A DNA stretch of 25,502 nucleotides from Tieghemiomyces parasiticus (taxonomy: Eukaryota > Kickxellomycota > Dimargaritomycetes > Dimargaritales > Dimargaritaceae). Under the pieces are notes generated by a model. It searched no databases and was not told the DNA's origin. It saw nothing but the letters and a program-made list of their open reading frames with translations. Shown piece after piece: positions 8,932-18,788 of this stretch (position 1 is its first letter; every line of letters starts with the position of its first letter). The position numbers and the translations under genes were made by a program. The stretch spans positions 1 through 25,502 of the forward strand of contig JANBPT010000702.1 in the NCBI GenBank assembly GCA_027575765.1, written 5' to 3'.

Positions 8932-10164
8932 GGTAATTTCCGGGAACGAATTGGTGCGTATATACAATGAGATGATCATTGATACTTAAGATGGTATTAA
9001 TATACAGCCGCTGGTAAGCTGCTAGGGTTCTGACCTGGTTGTGCCTACCTGGGATATCTATACAGAACTCTCCTTGGCTTAAGCCAGGACGCTTTTACCC
9101 TCCAACCTAATGCCGTACCTGTCCTAACTCTCAACGTACTGTGATCACAAGGGGATATATCTTTTCGCCACAGATAATGTTCGGCAACCACATTTCAGAC
9201 CGCTCCATGACCAAAATCAATTCAGTGGGAGAGTAGAGTTCGCGCCTAAAGTAATGGTACTTTGGGTATGAGTTATTCACGGTCAGGCTATCTTAACCCT
9301 TTCCTGGTGTAGTTGTTTCTTACGCTACATAGGCCAAGGGTCTGGAACGCGGCCTCCTGCTGAACCAGGCCGTGTATATTGGCTATATCCGTATACAAGT
9401 AGCCATAATTACGCCTACTACTCTAACGACTGGTCTACCATCCGGGGTAGCTATATTATAGCTGCATATCAACTTTTGACAGCCAACGGATATACACGCT
9501 GCAGTCCCTCCTACTTCACCTACGCCGATTTATCAGAAAATCAGACATAGCTTCATTTAACGCCGCACCCTTCGGGTATACAATGTTGCCAAATCTCCCA
9601 TCCGTCATAGCCTAAGGATTTTAGCCATGGTGCCAACGTTACCGAAATGAGACACACTATTTAGCCCTAGTTTTGGTAATGACGTGTGAGACCCGCAAGT
9701 AGCCTTCTTGGTTAGGGCCGACAGGGGTGGTATGCCGCATGGCGTAGGTTTATAATATTAGGATATAGTGGTGGGCACGAATCCATCGTGTGACACTATC
9801 AGCACGGATGAAAATCTGAGGTCAAGGTTTACCGATATACCTGTCTACACAGGTGCGAAATTGCCGTTGCTTATCTAATTCTACTTCAAGTTAAAGCGCG
9901 AGAGGATGGACCAGTACTCTGTGCTTAATGGCGCCATATCAATTATCACAACCGTCTTTATAGATCCGTTATGTGCCCTTACCTGACCATTCAACCCGTA
10001 CGCTAGCTGAAAACCATTCGATTGGGCCAAATTTTATTTGACTACGTTGTCAGATCAAGGCCAAGGCCACCGCTTAGAAATATAATGCCAATTGCCGATG
10101 CTAGGTAAAACGGTACGCGAGGGGTAGCCCTATAAATAGGTGTGGTCTGCATGATTGGTATGGT
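8932..10164. other. Intergenic spacer between the two paralogues
   Basis: About 1.2 kb with no ORF above 60 codons of interest. It has several short palindromes, for example AGCTATA-T-TATAGCT at 9449-9463 and TGGCTTAAGCCA near 9075-9086, none longer than chance allows. It should contain the 3' flank of the intact copy and the old promoter of the pseudogene. Confidence 0.45.
10033..10038 (-). terminator. Candidate poly(A) signal of the repeat-rich secreted protein gene
   Basis: AATAAA on the minus strand about 127 nt beyond the stop codon at 10165-10167, a spacing similar to that seen behind SUB2. Confidence 0.4.
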
Positions 10165-11457
10165 CTAGTTGATGACCGACAATTTGTTCTTGGCGCGGAG
10201 GTTCTTGTCCTTAACATTCTGGTATGCCAGCTTCTGCTTGCTAAATTTGTTGGCCTTGATGTTATTATCGACGGCGAAGATGGTGGGTGAGTAGCCACCG
10301 CTACGACGGTAAATGCCACCGCCGTAGCCCAGCTTACCATCGAAACCTCTACCGTAACCTAGGCTGCTATCAAACCCACCGCCGTAGCCCAGACCAAGGC
10401 CAAGGTCACGACGGTAGATGTCACCGCCGCTACCGTAACCGCTACCATAGTCACCGCTGTCATAGCCGCTATCGTAGTCCATGTCGCCCTTGGTGCCCAT
10501 GCCGCCGCTACCATAACCGCTGCCATAGCCGCTACCATGGTCCATGCCGCCCTTGGTGCCCATGCCGCCGCTACCGTAGCCCATGCCGCCCTTGGTGCCC
10601 ATGCCGCCGCTACCGTAGCCCATGCCGCCCTTGGTGCCCTTGCCGCTGCTACCGTAACCGCTGCCATAGCCGCTACCATGGTCCATGCCACTCTTAGTGC
10701 CCATGCCGCTGCCATGGCTCAGACCATGGCCGCCGTCGCGACGGTAGATGTCGTCACTGCTACCGTAGCCGCTGTCATAGCCGCCATCGTAGTCCATGCC
10801 GCCCTTGGTGCCCTTGCCGCCGCTACCGTAACCGCTGCCATAGCCGCTACCATGGTCCATGCTGTCCTTGGTGCCCATGCCGCTATCGTAGTCCATGCCG
10901 TCCTTGGTGCCCATGCCGCTATCGTAGTCCATGCCGCCCTTGGTGCCCATGCCGCCGCTACCGTAACCGCTGCCATAGCCGCTACCATGGTCCATGCCGC
11001 CCTTGGTGCCCTTGCCGCTGCTACCGTAGCCCATGTCGGCCTTGGTGCCCTTGCCGCTATCATAGTCCATCCCAGCCTTGGTGCCCATGCCGCCGCTACC
11101 GTAGCCCATGTCGGCCTTGGTGCCCTTGCCGCTATCATAGTCCATCCCAGCCTTGGTGCCCATGCCGCCGCTACCGTAGCCCATGTCACCCTTGGTGCCC
11201 TTGCCGCTATCGTAGTCCATGCCGCCGCTACCGTAGCCCATGTCGGCCTTGGTGCCCATGCCGCTATCATAGTCCATGCCGCCCTTGGTGCCCTTGCCGC
11301 TATCATAGTCCATCCCAGCCTTGGTGCCCTTGCTGCTACCGTGGTCCATGCCGTCCTTGGTGCTCAATCCGCTATCAAGACCGTCGCTGCCAAAATCGGG
11401 GTCCTGGGCGGCAACGAGGGCAATCAGACAAGCACTAGCGAGGATCAGGAGCTTCAT
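10165..11457 (-). CDS. Secreted Gly-rich tandem-repeat protein with putative Kex2 sites
   Basis: A 430-residue protein of unknown function. Residues 1-18 are a clean signal peptide (MKLLILASACLIALVAAQ). Residues about 41-345 are built from short repeats of the type G[MK]GTK-x-x-M-[DG]-Y-[DG]-SG; GTK occurs 18 times. They are mixed with GSGYGSGYGSG blocks. The motif IYRR occurs three times (RR at 239-240, 349-350 and 384-385), followed by D, D and S. Dibasic RR in a secreted repeat protein is the pattern of Kex2-processed fungal proteins. After the last RR comes a non-repetitive Lys/Asn-rich tail of about 45 residues (GYSPTIFAVDNNIKANKFSK and onward) that is conserved in the pseudogene at 8506-8931. 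There is no GPI signal, transmembrane segment or cysteine beyond the signal peptide. A structural cell-wall or extracellular role is possible but unproven. It has a TATA box and a CT-rich leader and is intronless. Confidence 0.88.
   Translation of the reverse strand: MKLLILASACLIALVAAQDPDFGSDGLDSGLSTKDGMDHGSSKGTKAGMDYDSGKGTKGGMDYDSGMGTKADMGYGSGGMDYDSGKGTKGDMGYGSGGMGTKAGMDYDSGKGTKADMGYGSGGMGTKAGMDYDSGKGTKADMGYGSSGKGTKGGMDHGSGYGSGYGSGGMGTKGGMDYDSGMGTKDGMDYDSGMGTKDSMDHGSGYGSGYGSGGKGTKGGMDYDGGYDSGYGSSDDIYRRDGGHGLSHGSGMGTKSGMDHGSGYGSGYGSSGKGTKGGMGYGSGGMGTKGGMGYGSGGMGTKGGMDHGSGYGSGYGSGGMGTKGDMDYDSGYDSGDYGSGYGSGGDIYRRDLGLGLGYGGGFDSSLGYGRGFDGKLGYGGGIYRRSGGYSPTIFAVDNNIKANKFSKQKLAYQNVKDKNLRAKNKLSVIN
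10423..11337 (-). repeat. Tandem-repeat array coding for GTK / GYGSG repeats
   Basis: Degenerate units of about 10-13 codons, grouped into higher-order units. The clearest is a 75-bp pair: 11014-11088 and 11089-11163 differ at one base only, which indicates a recent duplication. The array is likely length-polymorphic. Confidence 0.9.
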
Positions 11458-13780
11458 GATGAGAACCGTCGGGTGAGCGATGAAAGGAGGCGAGGAAGAA
11501 ACGGCGAGAAAGGAAAGGAAGAGGAAAAGTGTAGAGTAGTATTTAGATACGCGGCTACTGGAGTAGTAGTTGGCAGTGGAAGTAGATAGTAGTGGATGCT
11601 TTTCTAGTGTCAGTGGAACGAAGATGCTTTTTTATAAGGAGCTGTCCGCACCCCTACGAACCCCATATGCCAGCTCACAGGGCTCTTCCGAGCTCCTTGT
11701 TGAAATGCTTAATCTGGCCACATTTATCACTGACACGTCCGACCTGTAATCTACACACTCGAAACTGCTACCGTGTATCTCTTGCAAAGGCTTATCAATC
11801 ATGGACTCCGGCCCAGGGGTGGTATTGGTACAGATCATCGGCTCCGCTCTTTTCATAGCTAGCAGCTGTCAGACCGAATCTAGGTTGAGCAACACGGCCG
11901 AGTCGCTAGAGTTATTGTCCCGGGAGGATTACTGTCGACCGCACCTCTATCGGTCGGCTTGTTAGGCATGATAAATTTTAATGACCTTGTATGATAAATT
12001 GTATTGCCCCTTGTTCCTGGCGACTATGCATGGGTTATGCGCCTAGAAGAGCCATTGTAACGGGGTGTGTGTCCCGAGGGGAGAGGGCAACTAGTAAAGA
12101 CCGAGGGAGGGTCGTAGGCGAGCAGGCCAGTTAGAAAGTTAATACAGACATTTATTACACACTTGATGAAATAGGCGGTTATGGCTGGTTTGCCGTCTTT
12201 AAATATGGGTGGTTTAAGATGATGACGCGAAACCGTTTGGTGTATCTTAGGCGCTGCAATTAACGACCTCGATTATAAAAAGTGAGGTCGTCAAGTCAGG
12301 CCAAGTTTCCTTCTCCAATCTGAAGTCCGCCTCCTTCTTTGTTTTTAATGGAAGACGTCTGATTGAATGTGGAGGCGTCCATTTTCTATCGGGAAGGTCG
12401 GACCTAAAGAGAGGCGGTCTTCTTGGAAGGGAAGGCCTCTTGGGGGGCCGCCTTGGTTACACCATACCTACTCAGTATGTGACCCTGAACGTCACCGCCC
12501 TCCCCTACCTCAGATAAACGGCAGTTTGGTGGAACAAAGAACTCCTCTTATTTGTGATATCTATCGCAGACTTGGATATGGTACGCCACTGGGTTGTAAA
12601 ATATTGTGTATGTTAAAGTAAATGTAGATGGGAATTGCGAATAAGTGATAGTGTGGAGAGTGGAGCTGTTTTCGACCTCTATGGAGGACGTATAGAGAAC
12701 GAGAAAAGAAAGGCACCAAGCCGGAGGTGGATCGTGCTATACCTCTTGCTAAGTTGTCTCAAACTCTTGGGCGACTCTCAGCATCTGAACGAGGTCTGGT
12801 TGACCAAGGTTGAGATCACCCCTCCCATCCCCACCGCAAAATTGCTATCAATACCTTCCCAAGGATAAAGTAGTCAGACAACTTTCTTTGATCCCGGTTG
12901 CAACCGGCCAACTATTTATCCTTGTGATTAACTAGAACTCCATGAGGCTTTAATGATCGAGTGTTAGCCATGTTACCACGCCAAAGAAAGTAGTACATGC
13001 ACTATAACGTCTGGTGGCGAGAAACTTTGAATCACTAGACACTCATGGATTGATGAATCAATAACTCTCGGGTCCCAGGGTTGGTTGAAAACCACAAGGT
13101 AGGTGAAAGTCTTTGGGGGGGGGTCAAGTGACCACAAGTAAAAGCGAATGAAAGCAAAATAAAGAAGAAAACGTCCTGAAGCGAGCGAGCGAAGAAAGCT
13201 AATAAATAAAACCTATACTAAAGGTGTAGCCATATGATTGGGGTCAAGTGGGTGGGTTATTTGCCTGGTTGAAAGGCGAGCGAATTAGATAAGAGACTTA
13301 TCACCATTACCTTAATGAGTAGAGCGAACGCGCTCGAGACACTGGACGGGGCGACACGGTTAGGCCGGCGATGGGAATGACTGACTAGATGAGTGACCGG
13401 GATAGTGAAGGGGGGAGGGTGAGGCAGGGCAGATGGTTAGTTCATATAGATGCCGCACCGCGGCGACTTCCCGACAGACATTGTTGAAATACGTCGGGAA
13501 GAGCAAACGACTAAAACACAGCTACCGACGGGGTGTTGGAAAAATCACCATCTGAGGTAAAAAGAGGTCCGGCCGGGGACGGAACTAGAAGACAATTGCG
13601 TTCTTCCGAATCTCAATGACCCCACCACTCTCCCTTCCTCGTGATCGTGCTTCGGCAACACTATCCCGTCGGTCACCGCGGCGGGCATCCCACACTGTTG
13701 AAGCGAGGAGGACATGTTTGTTCTACACGAAGAAACATCGGCAGCTACCTCACTGCTAGCCTGAGCGGAGTTGACGCCGA
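11458..13780. other. Long intergenic spacer
   Basis: About 2.3 kb. The left end holds the TATA box and CT-rich leader of the secreted protein gene, and the right end is the 3' flank of MET6. A stem-loop at 12263-12291 (ACGACCTC / GAGGTCGT, 13-nt loop) and a 10-bp direct repeat ATGATAAATT near 11968 and 11990 are present, and either may be chance. Short ORFs at 12367-12621 and 12635-12868 have no recognisable domain. A run of 9 G lies at 13115-13123. Confidence 0.45.
11628..11636 (-). promoter_or_regulatory. TATA box of the repeat-rich secreted protein gene
   Basis: TATAAAAAA on the minus strand, 171-179 nt upstream of the ATG at 11457. The leader between them is CT-rich on the coding strand, as in many highly expressed fungal genes. 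Confidence 0.6.
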
Positions 13781-16168
13781 TTACTGGGACCCAGCAGCGG
13801 ACACCTTATCGGCGTACCGGCGACGGAACTCGGCAGCTGTGGCCGTCAGGTTACGCAGAGAGCTCTCGACCTCGGGCCAACCGCGGGTCTTGAGACCGCA
13901 GTCGGGGTTGAGCCAGATCAACTGGTACGGCAGGTACTCGAGTAGAGCGGCGAGGCGCTCGTTCATCTCCTGAACGGAGGGGACGCGGGGGGAGTGGATA
14001 TCGTAGAGACCAGGACCCGACGCATTATGGTAGCCATAGCGGTCGAAGGCACGAAGCAGCTTAAGGTCGGAGCGGCTGTTCTCGATGGTAATCACGTCGG
14101 CGTCCATGCGCTGGATAGCTGGGAAGATATCGTTGAAATCCGAATAACACATATGCGTATGGATCTGAGTGATATCCTGCACCGAACAGCTGGATAGAAG
14201 GAACGCGTCAACGGCCCATTCCAGGTAGTCGTTCCAGTCGGAGTGACGCAGCGGGAGGCCCTCACGGATGGCTGGCTCATCAATCTGGATGGTACGGATC
14301 CCAGCCTTCTCCAGGTCGTTCACTTCATCTCGAATGGCCAGGGCGAGTTGGTTGGCGGTGACGGACCGGTCCTGGTCGTCACGCACGAAAGACCACTGCA
14401 GACAGGTTACCGGGCCCGTCAGCATCCCCTTCATGGGCTTCGGAGTCAGGGATTGAGCATACAGCGACCAATCGACAGTCATGGGGTTGGGACGGTCGAC
14501 ATCGCCATAGATAATTGGGGGCTTCACGCAGCGAGTGCCGTACGAAGAAACCCAGCCGTTGGCGGTGAACACGTACCCGCGGAGCTTCTCACCAAAGTAC
14601 TCAACCATATCATTACGTTCAAATTCACCATGCACCAGGACATCCAGGCCAATGTCCTCCTGGAGACGGACGCAACGCTCAGTCTCGCGGCGAAGGAAAT
14701 CGTCGTAGGCGTCGGCAGTGAGATCTCCCCGCTTAAACTTGAGGCGGGCCTGGCGGACCTCCTTAGTCTGCGGGAAGGACCCGATGGTGGTGGTGGGAAA
14801 GAGTGGGAGGCGCTGAGCGGCCCGCTGCTGCGGGTAGCGGTCGTTGAAAGGGGTGGCACGGCGGCGCATGTCCGGGGTGACAAGGGCCAGGCGGTCCTGA
14901 ACCAGGGGGTTCACCACCCGGCTCGAAGAGCGACGGGCAGCGTGGGATTGGCGATTGGCCTCCAGGACGGCGATCACCTGGGCGTCTAGGCCGGCGGTAT
15001 CGGCAGAAGCACCGGCTACCGCCAGTACACGCAGCTCGTCGAGCTTCTCGGTGGCGAACGCCAGCCAGTCCTTGATTTCGGGGTCGAGGGTGGCTTCAAA
15101 CTCCAGGGAGAAGGGACAGTGGAGCAGGGAGCACGAGGTGGCTACCCAGGTACGTTCTGGACCACGCTGGGCCACGACCTTTCGCACAACGTCAAGGGTA
15201 GCATTGAGGTCAGCCTTCCAGATGTTGCGACCGTTGATCACACCCAGGGACAGGATCCAGTCGGCCGGCACGGCATCCAGGGCAGCCTTGATCTGATCAG
15301 GACTGCGGACGAGATCAATGTGGAGACCGTGGACAGGCAGTCGCTTGATTAGGTCAAGGCAATTATTGACACGCTCGAAATAGGTGGTGAGGATGAGACG
15401 AAGAGAGGCAGGGAGATCGACTGCAAGGTAATCATAGGCGGTTCGGTAAGCCTCGGCCATGCCCACGAAAAAGTCCATGCCCAGAAACGGCTCATCAATC
15501 TGTACGTTGGTAGCGCCAGCCTCTGCGAGCAGGGCCAGAAGCTTAACATACTCGGGTAGGAGGCGGGGGAGGAGAGAGAGGCGTTCAAACTCGTCAGTGC
15601 TCGACGCAGCCGCGGCGCCACCAGTCCCGGTTGCCTTGCTAAGTAGAAGGAAGCTCACGGGACCCAGCAAGACTGGCTTGGCAGTAATCCCGAGGGCCTG
15701 GGCCTCACGCAGATGGGCTACGATGGCCGGGTCGTCGCTTAAGGTGAAGGTCTGGTCGGCGGTCACCTCGGGAACGATGAAGTGGTAGTTGGTGTCGAAC
15801 CATTTCTTCATTTCCATGGCCGGGACGTCAACCTTGTTACCGGTGGTGGGATGAGCGCCCTGCAAACCACGGCCCATGGCAAAGTACTGGGCAAGACCGC
15901 GCGGGATGGTCTGGTAGCGTTGCGGCACGGCGTTGAACAGGAAAGCGGTGTCCAGAACGGTATCATACAGCGAGAAGTCACCGACGGGGATCTGGTCAAT
16001 ACCACGATCACGCTGCAGCTGCCAGTGCTTGGCACGCAAGGCCTGGGCGCCGTGCAGGAGGTCGGCCTCGGTCTGCTTACCGGCCCAGAAACCCTCAATA
16101 AGCTTCTTGAGCTCCCGCTGGGCACCGACGCGGGGGAAGCCAATAACGGATGACTGGAGGGTAGCCAT
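13781..16168 (-). CDS. MET6: Cobalamin-independent methionine synthase (5-methyltetrahydropteroyltriglutamate-homocysteine methyltransferase)
   Basis: This cytosolic enzyme transfers the methyl group of 5-methyltetrahydrofolate polyglutamate to homocysteine, giving methionine. It has 795 residues, slightly longer than the usual 750-770. The N-terminal barrel begins at once with MATLQSSVIGFPRVGAQREL, containing the GFPRxGxxREL signature. The C-terminal catalytic barrel starts near FPTTTIGSFPQTKEVRQAR. The zinc and homocysteine site is complete: H672 and C674 in IHTHMCYSDF, E696 in TIENSRSD and C757 in NPDCGLKTRGW. Other conserved pieces are the VQIDEPFLGMDF and IQIDEPAIREGLP strands and the GMLTGPVTCLQWS segment. 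A Gly/Ala/Ser-rich loop (GTGGAAAASS) in the N-terminal domain accounts for some of the extra length. The gene is intronless. It is divergent from the HEM3 gene across 1.6 kb. Confidence 0.97.
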   Translation of the reverse strand: MATLQSSVIGFPRVGAQRELKKLIEGFWAGKQTEADLLHGAQALRAKHWQLQRDRGIDQIPVGDFSLYDTVLDTAFLFNAVPQRYQTIPRGLAQYFAMGRGLQGAHPTTGNKVDVPAMEMKKWFDTNYHFIVPEVTADQTFTLSDDPAIVAHLREAQALGITAKPVLLGPVSFLLLSKATGTGGAAAASSTDEFERLSLLPRLLPEYVKLLALLAEAGATNVQIDEPFLGMDFFVGMAEAYRTAYDYLAVDLPASLRLILTTYFERVNNCLDLIKRLPVHGLHIDLVRSPDQIKAALDAVPADWILSLGVINGRNIWKADLNATLDVVRKVVAQRGPERTWVATSCSLLHCPFSLEFEATLDPEIKDWLAFATEKLDELRVLAVAGASADTAGLDAQVIAVLEANRQSHAARRSSSRVVNPLVQDRLALVTPDMRRRATPFNDRYPQQRAAQRLPLFPTTTIGSFPQTKEVRQARLKFKRGDLTADAYDDFLRRETERCVRLQEDIGLDVLVHGEFERNDMVEYFGEKLRGYVFTANGWVSSYGTRCVKPPIIYGDVDRPNPMTVDWSLYAQSLTPKPMKGMLTGPVTCLQWSFVRDDQDRSVTANQLALAIRDEVNDLEKAGIRTIQIDEPAIREGLPLRHSDWNDYLEWAVDAFLLSSCSVQDITQIHTHMCYSDFNDIFPAIQRMDADVITIENSRSDLKLLRAFDRYGYHNASGPGLYDIHSPRVPSVQEMNERLAALLEYLPYQLIWLNPDCGLKTRGWPEVESSLRNLTATAAEFRRRYADKVSAAGSQ

Positions 16169-17771
16169 GGTGGATTGGGTTCGAAGGTAGATAGGGTTCG
16201 TCGGGAGACAGGGTGGTCTGAGCGAAGTACGAGATATACGGTGCGACTTTATGCAGAAGCGGAAGGTGCTTTGGGGTTGCGGAATCGAAGAGACGTGCTA
16301 GAAAGGGGTGGGTGGTGGATAAGTGAGGGAGGCCGCATCAGTTTCTTATATGGCGAAGAGCTAAGGCAATCCATAGGTCCTCTTTCAGTGGCCAACTGGG
16401 GGGGGGGGACATGGCTATGACTCCTTACCGTCTATGCATCATCTGGACAAGCCAATAGGCTCTCGCTTGAAACTGCACATAGAGAATAATAGATCAAGGT
16501 TCCACCCGCCACTGTCACCTGGCTGCACACACAAGAGGCACAACTGGGGTTACTGTCGCCAGGATATAATGATGTGTCGTTGGCAGTGATGAGCACCTCC
16601 CCCAGATACCTCATGCCGACCAATCACGACATTAGGATATGGTGTCATGGACCTGTCAGTGGTCGACCGGACGGGGGTTGGCGATGGTAGGGTGGGATCC
16701 CTGGACGGCCGCCCGGTCCCCTGGCCCGTCACTAAGCCAATGACCTTATGAGTCATTCAGCGAGGGGGAAGGTGAGCAACGCGCGTTCGCAGTGTGGCCA
16801 GGGGTAGGAATTGTGTCCAATTGACGACTGGCCCGCTGCGAGGCCATGTCTGCAACTGCTTCATCCGCACTAGAGGAGGGCTTCAGGGGGAGACTACTGC
16901 CTTGCTTTCAGTGTTTGACGCCGAGACGCCAGCTGGGTAGGAATGCGTGGCGGCATGCTGGAGGTCGGCCGGCGAGGTTGTACTGGTAGCAACCGTGGTC
17001 GACGAAATAGTACTTACCCCACACTTGCAGCCCCTATGGCCAGCGGGAATGGCCGTCTGGCTGTGGCATAGACAATAGGATGACGAGCATCTGTTGTCAT
17101 GACGGGTTGCATGGTCGTTTCACACAAGTTCCACGCAAGCCGAGGAAGTCCTCCTCCCTCGATGCGTGCATACGCTTCCACCAACCTCCCACACCCTCTT
17201 GACGCCGCAGGGTCATCCGCCACCGCCTGCCTATTCCGTTTCAACCAGGCTGCTGAATTTCTCGCCTAGCCTCCTCCACCTTCCGAATCCACTAAACCCT
17301 AGCCGACCGCCGCTCAGCCCCCCCCCCCCACGTTTAACCGATGCGAAAATAAATAAACTCATGTCCCATCCGAGACCGTGGGGCTAAAAATATCAAGGGG
17401 GCGCCGCTAGTCAACTTGCGCCATTATAGGCAGGTTCACTAGTCCTACGGTTCTCGCGGCTCCCAGCTCCTTGAGCTTTGCACCCGTGCCGACAGAGCCA
17501 ACTTGCCAACAAACCCACTGGCCCGCTCGTGCTTCCACGTCTCGATTGCAGCCCGTGTGACTTTCAGCCTGCTGAGACCGTGCCACCTGCCCACCCGCAC
17601 CCCTCTGGTTGGCCTTCCCCGCCACCCACCCGACCAGCTGTGGAGAGATTCCAGCCCAGCTTCCCACTCCACCTCCGTCCTCAAGCGTCTGACCGGATTC
17701 CGCTCAACTGATTCCCAGCCTGTCTACCCCGTCCCCTGCGCCAACCTTGCCACCCCACCACCCATAGCACC
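16169..17771. other. Divergent promoter region between MET6 and HEM3
   Basis: The left part holds the MET6 TATA box. The right part, from about 17150, is strongly pyrimidine-rich on the + strand and forms the HEM3 promoter and leader. Homopolymers of 11 G (16398-16408) and 12 C (17318-17329) are present. No TATA box is seen before HEM3. Overlapping proline-rich ORFs at 17166-17387 and 17478-17775 reflect the CT-rich composition. No gene was seen. Confidence 0.5.
16345..16353 (-). promoter_or_regulatory. Candidate TATA box of MET6
   Basis: CCATATAAG on the minus strand, 177-185 nt upstream of the MET6 ATG. This is the same spacing as the TATA boxes at 11628 and 22699. Confidence 0.45.
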
Positions 17772-18788
17772 ATGACAATCCAATCTGTTGATCCCCTGAG
17801 CCGCACCGAGGTTGCCACCGGCGTCCCGATCGGCACGCGCAAGTCCGCCCTCGCTTTGATCCAGACTCACCACGTCCGCGACCTGCTACAGCGCGCTCAC
17901 CCAGACCTTCAGTTCCCGCTACTAGCCATGAGCACGCAGGGCGACAAGATTCAGGATGTCGCCCTGTCCAAGATCGGCGAGAAGGCCCTCTTCACCAAGG
18001 AGCTTGAGGTGGCCCTCGAAGACGGCCGGGTCGACCTGGTTGTTCACTCGCTTAAGGACTTGCCTACGACCCTCCCAGCAGGTATGGGGATCTGCGCCAT
18101 GCTTGAGCGCGAGGATCCACGCGACGCCGTGGTGCTCAACCCGCGCCACGCCAGTCTGGGCACCCTGGACCGCCTACCACCGGGTAGTGTCGTGGGTACT
18201 AGCAGCGTCCGTCGTATCGCCCAGCTCCGTCGTCAATTCCCACACCTGACTTTTGCCGACGTACGGGGAAACCTTAACACCCGGCTGCGCAAGTTGGACG
18301 ACCCCCAAGGGACATACGACGCTCTGATTCTGGCCGTGGCTGGGATGCGGCGGATGGGTTGGGCTGACCGTATCTCACAGATCCTGCCCGAGTCCACTAT
18401 CTTACATGCCGTTGGCCAAGGCGCCTTAGCCGTGGAGTGTCGCCTCGAAGACACTCGGATTTTCCAATTGGTTAAACCCCTCGTCCATCAGGATACCCAG
18501 CTGCGGTGTACTGCCGAGCGTGCCGTCATGCGCGAATTGGAGGGTGGGTGTAGCGTACCCCTGGGCGTGTACACAGAGCTTAGCGACCCGACGCCAGGCG
18601 CTCGTAGTCTGCGGCTCCGCGCCTGCGTCGTCTCGCTCGACGGCCAGGAGTACATTGAGACCGAACATACCATCGTGCTTGAAGGCACCGACGACTTGGA
18701 GGCTGCTGAGCGGTTGGGTCGGCTGGTGGCTGATAAGATGCGGCGTCGCGGCGCCTCAGAACTGCTCGCTAGTATTCGCAGCCCATGA
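17772..18788 (+). CDS. HEM3: Porphobilinogen deaminase (hydroxymethylbilane synthase)
   Basis: Third cytosolic enzyme-level step of haem synthesis: it joins four porphobilinogen molecules into hydroxymethylbilane. It has 338 residues, close to the family length. Conserved blocks: IGTRKSALALIQTHHV (20-35), STQGDKIQD (54-62), KALFTKELE (71-79), VHSLKDLP with the catalytic Asp96, VGTSSVRRIAQLRR (141-154), VRGNLNTRLRKLD (164-176) and AVGQGALAVECR (213-224). C260 in LEGGCSVPLG carries the dipyrromethane cofactor. The C-terminal domain is complete and ends in LLASIRSP. The start ATG at 17772 sits in CACCATG, is preceded by a CT-rich leader, and leaves a short N-terminal extension as in other fungi. 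The gene is intronless. Its product also feeds sirohaem synthesis. Confidence 0.97.
   Translation: MTIQSVDPLSRTEVATGVPIGTRKSALALIQTHHVRDLLQRAHPDLQFPLLAMSTQGDKIQDVALSKIGEKALFTKELEVALEDGRVDLVVHSLKDLPTTLPAGMGICAMLEREDPRDAVVLNPRHASLGTLDRLPPGSVVGTSSVRRIAQLRRQFPHLTFADVRGNLNTRLRKLDDPQGTYDALILAVAGMRRMGWADRISQILPESTILHAVGQGALAVECRLEDTRIFQLVKPLVHQDTQLRCTAERAVMRELEGGCSVPLGVYTELSDPTPGARSLRLRACVVSLDGQEYIETEHTIVLEGTDDLEAAERLGRLVADKMRRRGASELLASIRSP

Noticed and set aside
9449..9463. AGCTATA-T-TATAGCT palindrome and other 7-8 bp hairpins (1302-1322, 12263-12291, 19656-19678)
   Set aside because: Several such matches are expected by chance in 25 kb, and none sits at a telling position.
10359..11306. Two Ala/Arg-rich frames on the minus strand (10359-10715 and 10719-11306)
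   Set aside because: Frame-shifted shadows of the same repeat array, with no start context or domain.
10537..11589. 350-codon open frame on the + strand opposite the secreted repeat protein
   Set aside because: It is an alanine/valine/histidine repeat produced by the complementary strand of the Gly-rich array; the minus-strand frame has the signal peptide, TATA box and conserved tail.
14243..14989. 248-codon + strand frame opposite MET6
   Set aside because: Antisense shadow; the minus strand codes for a complete methionine synthase.
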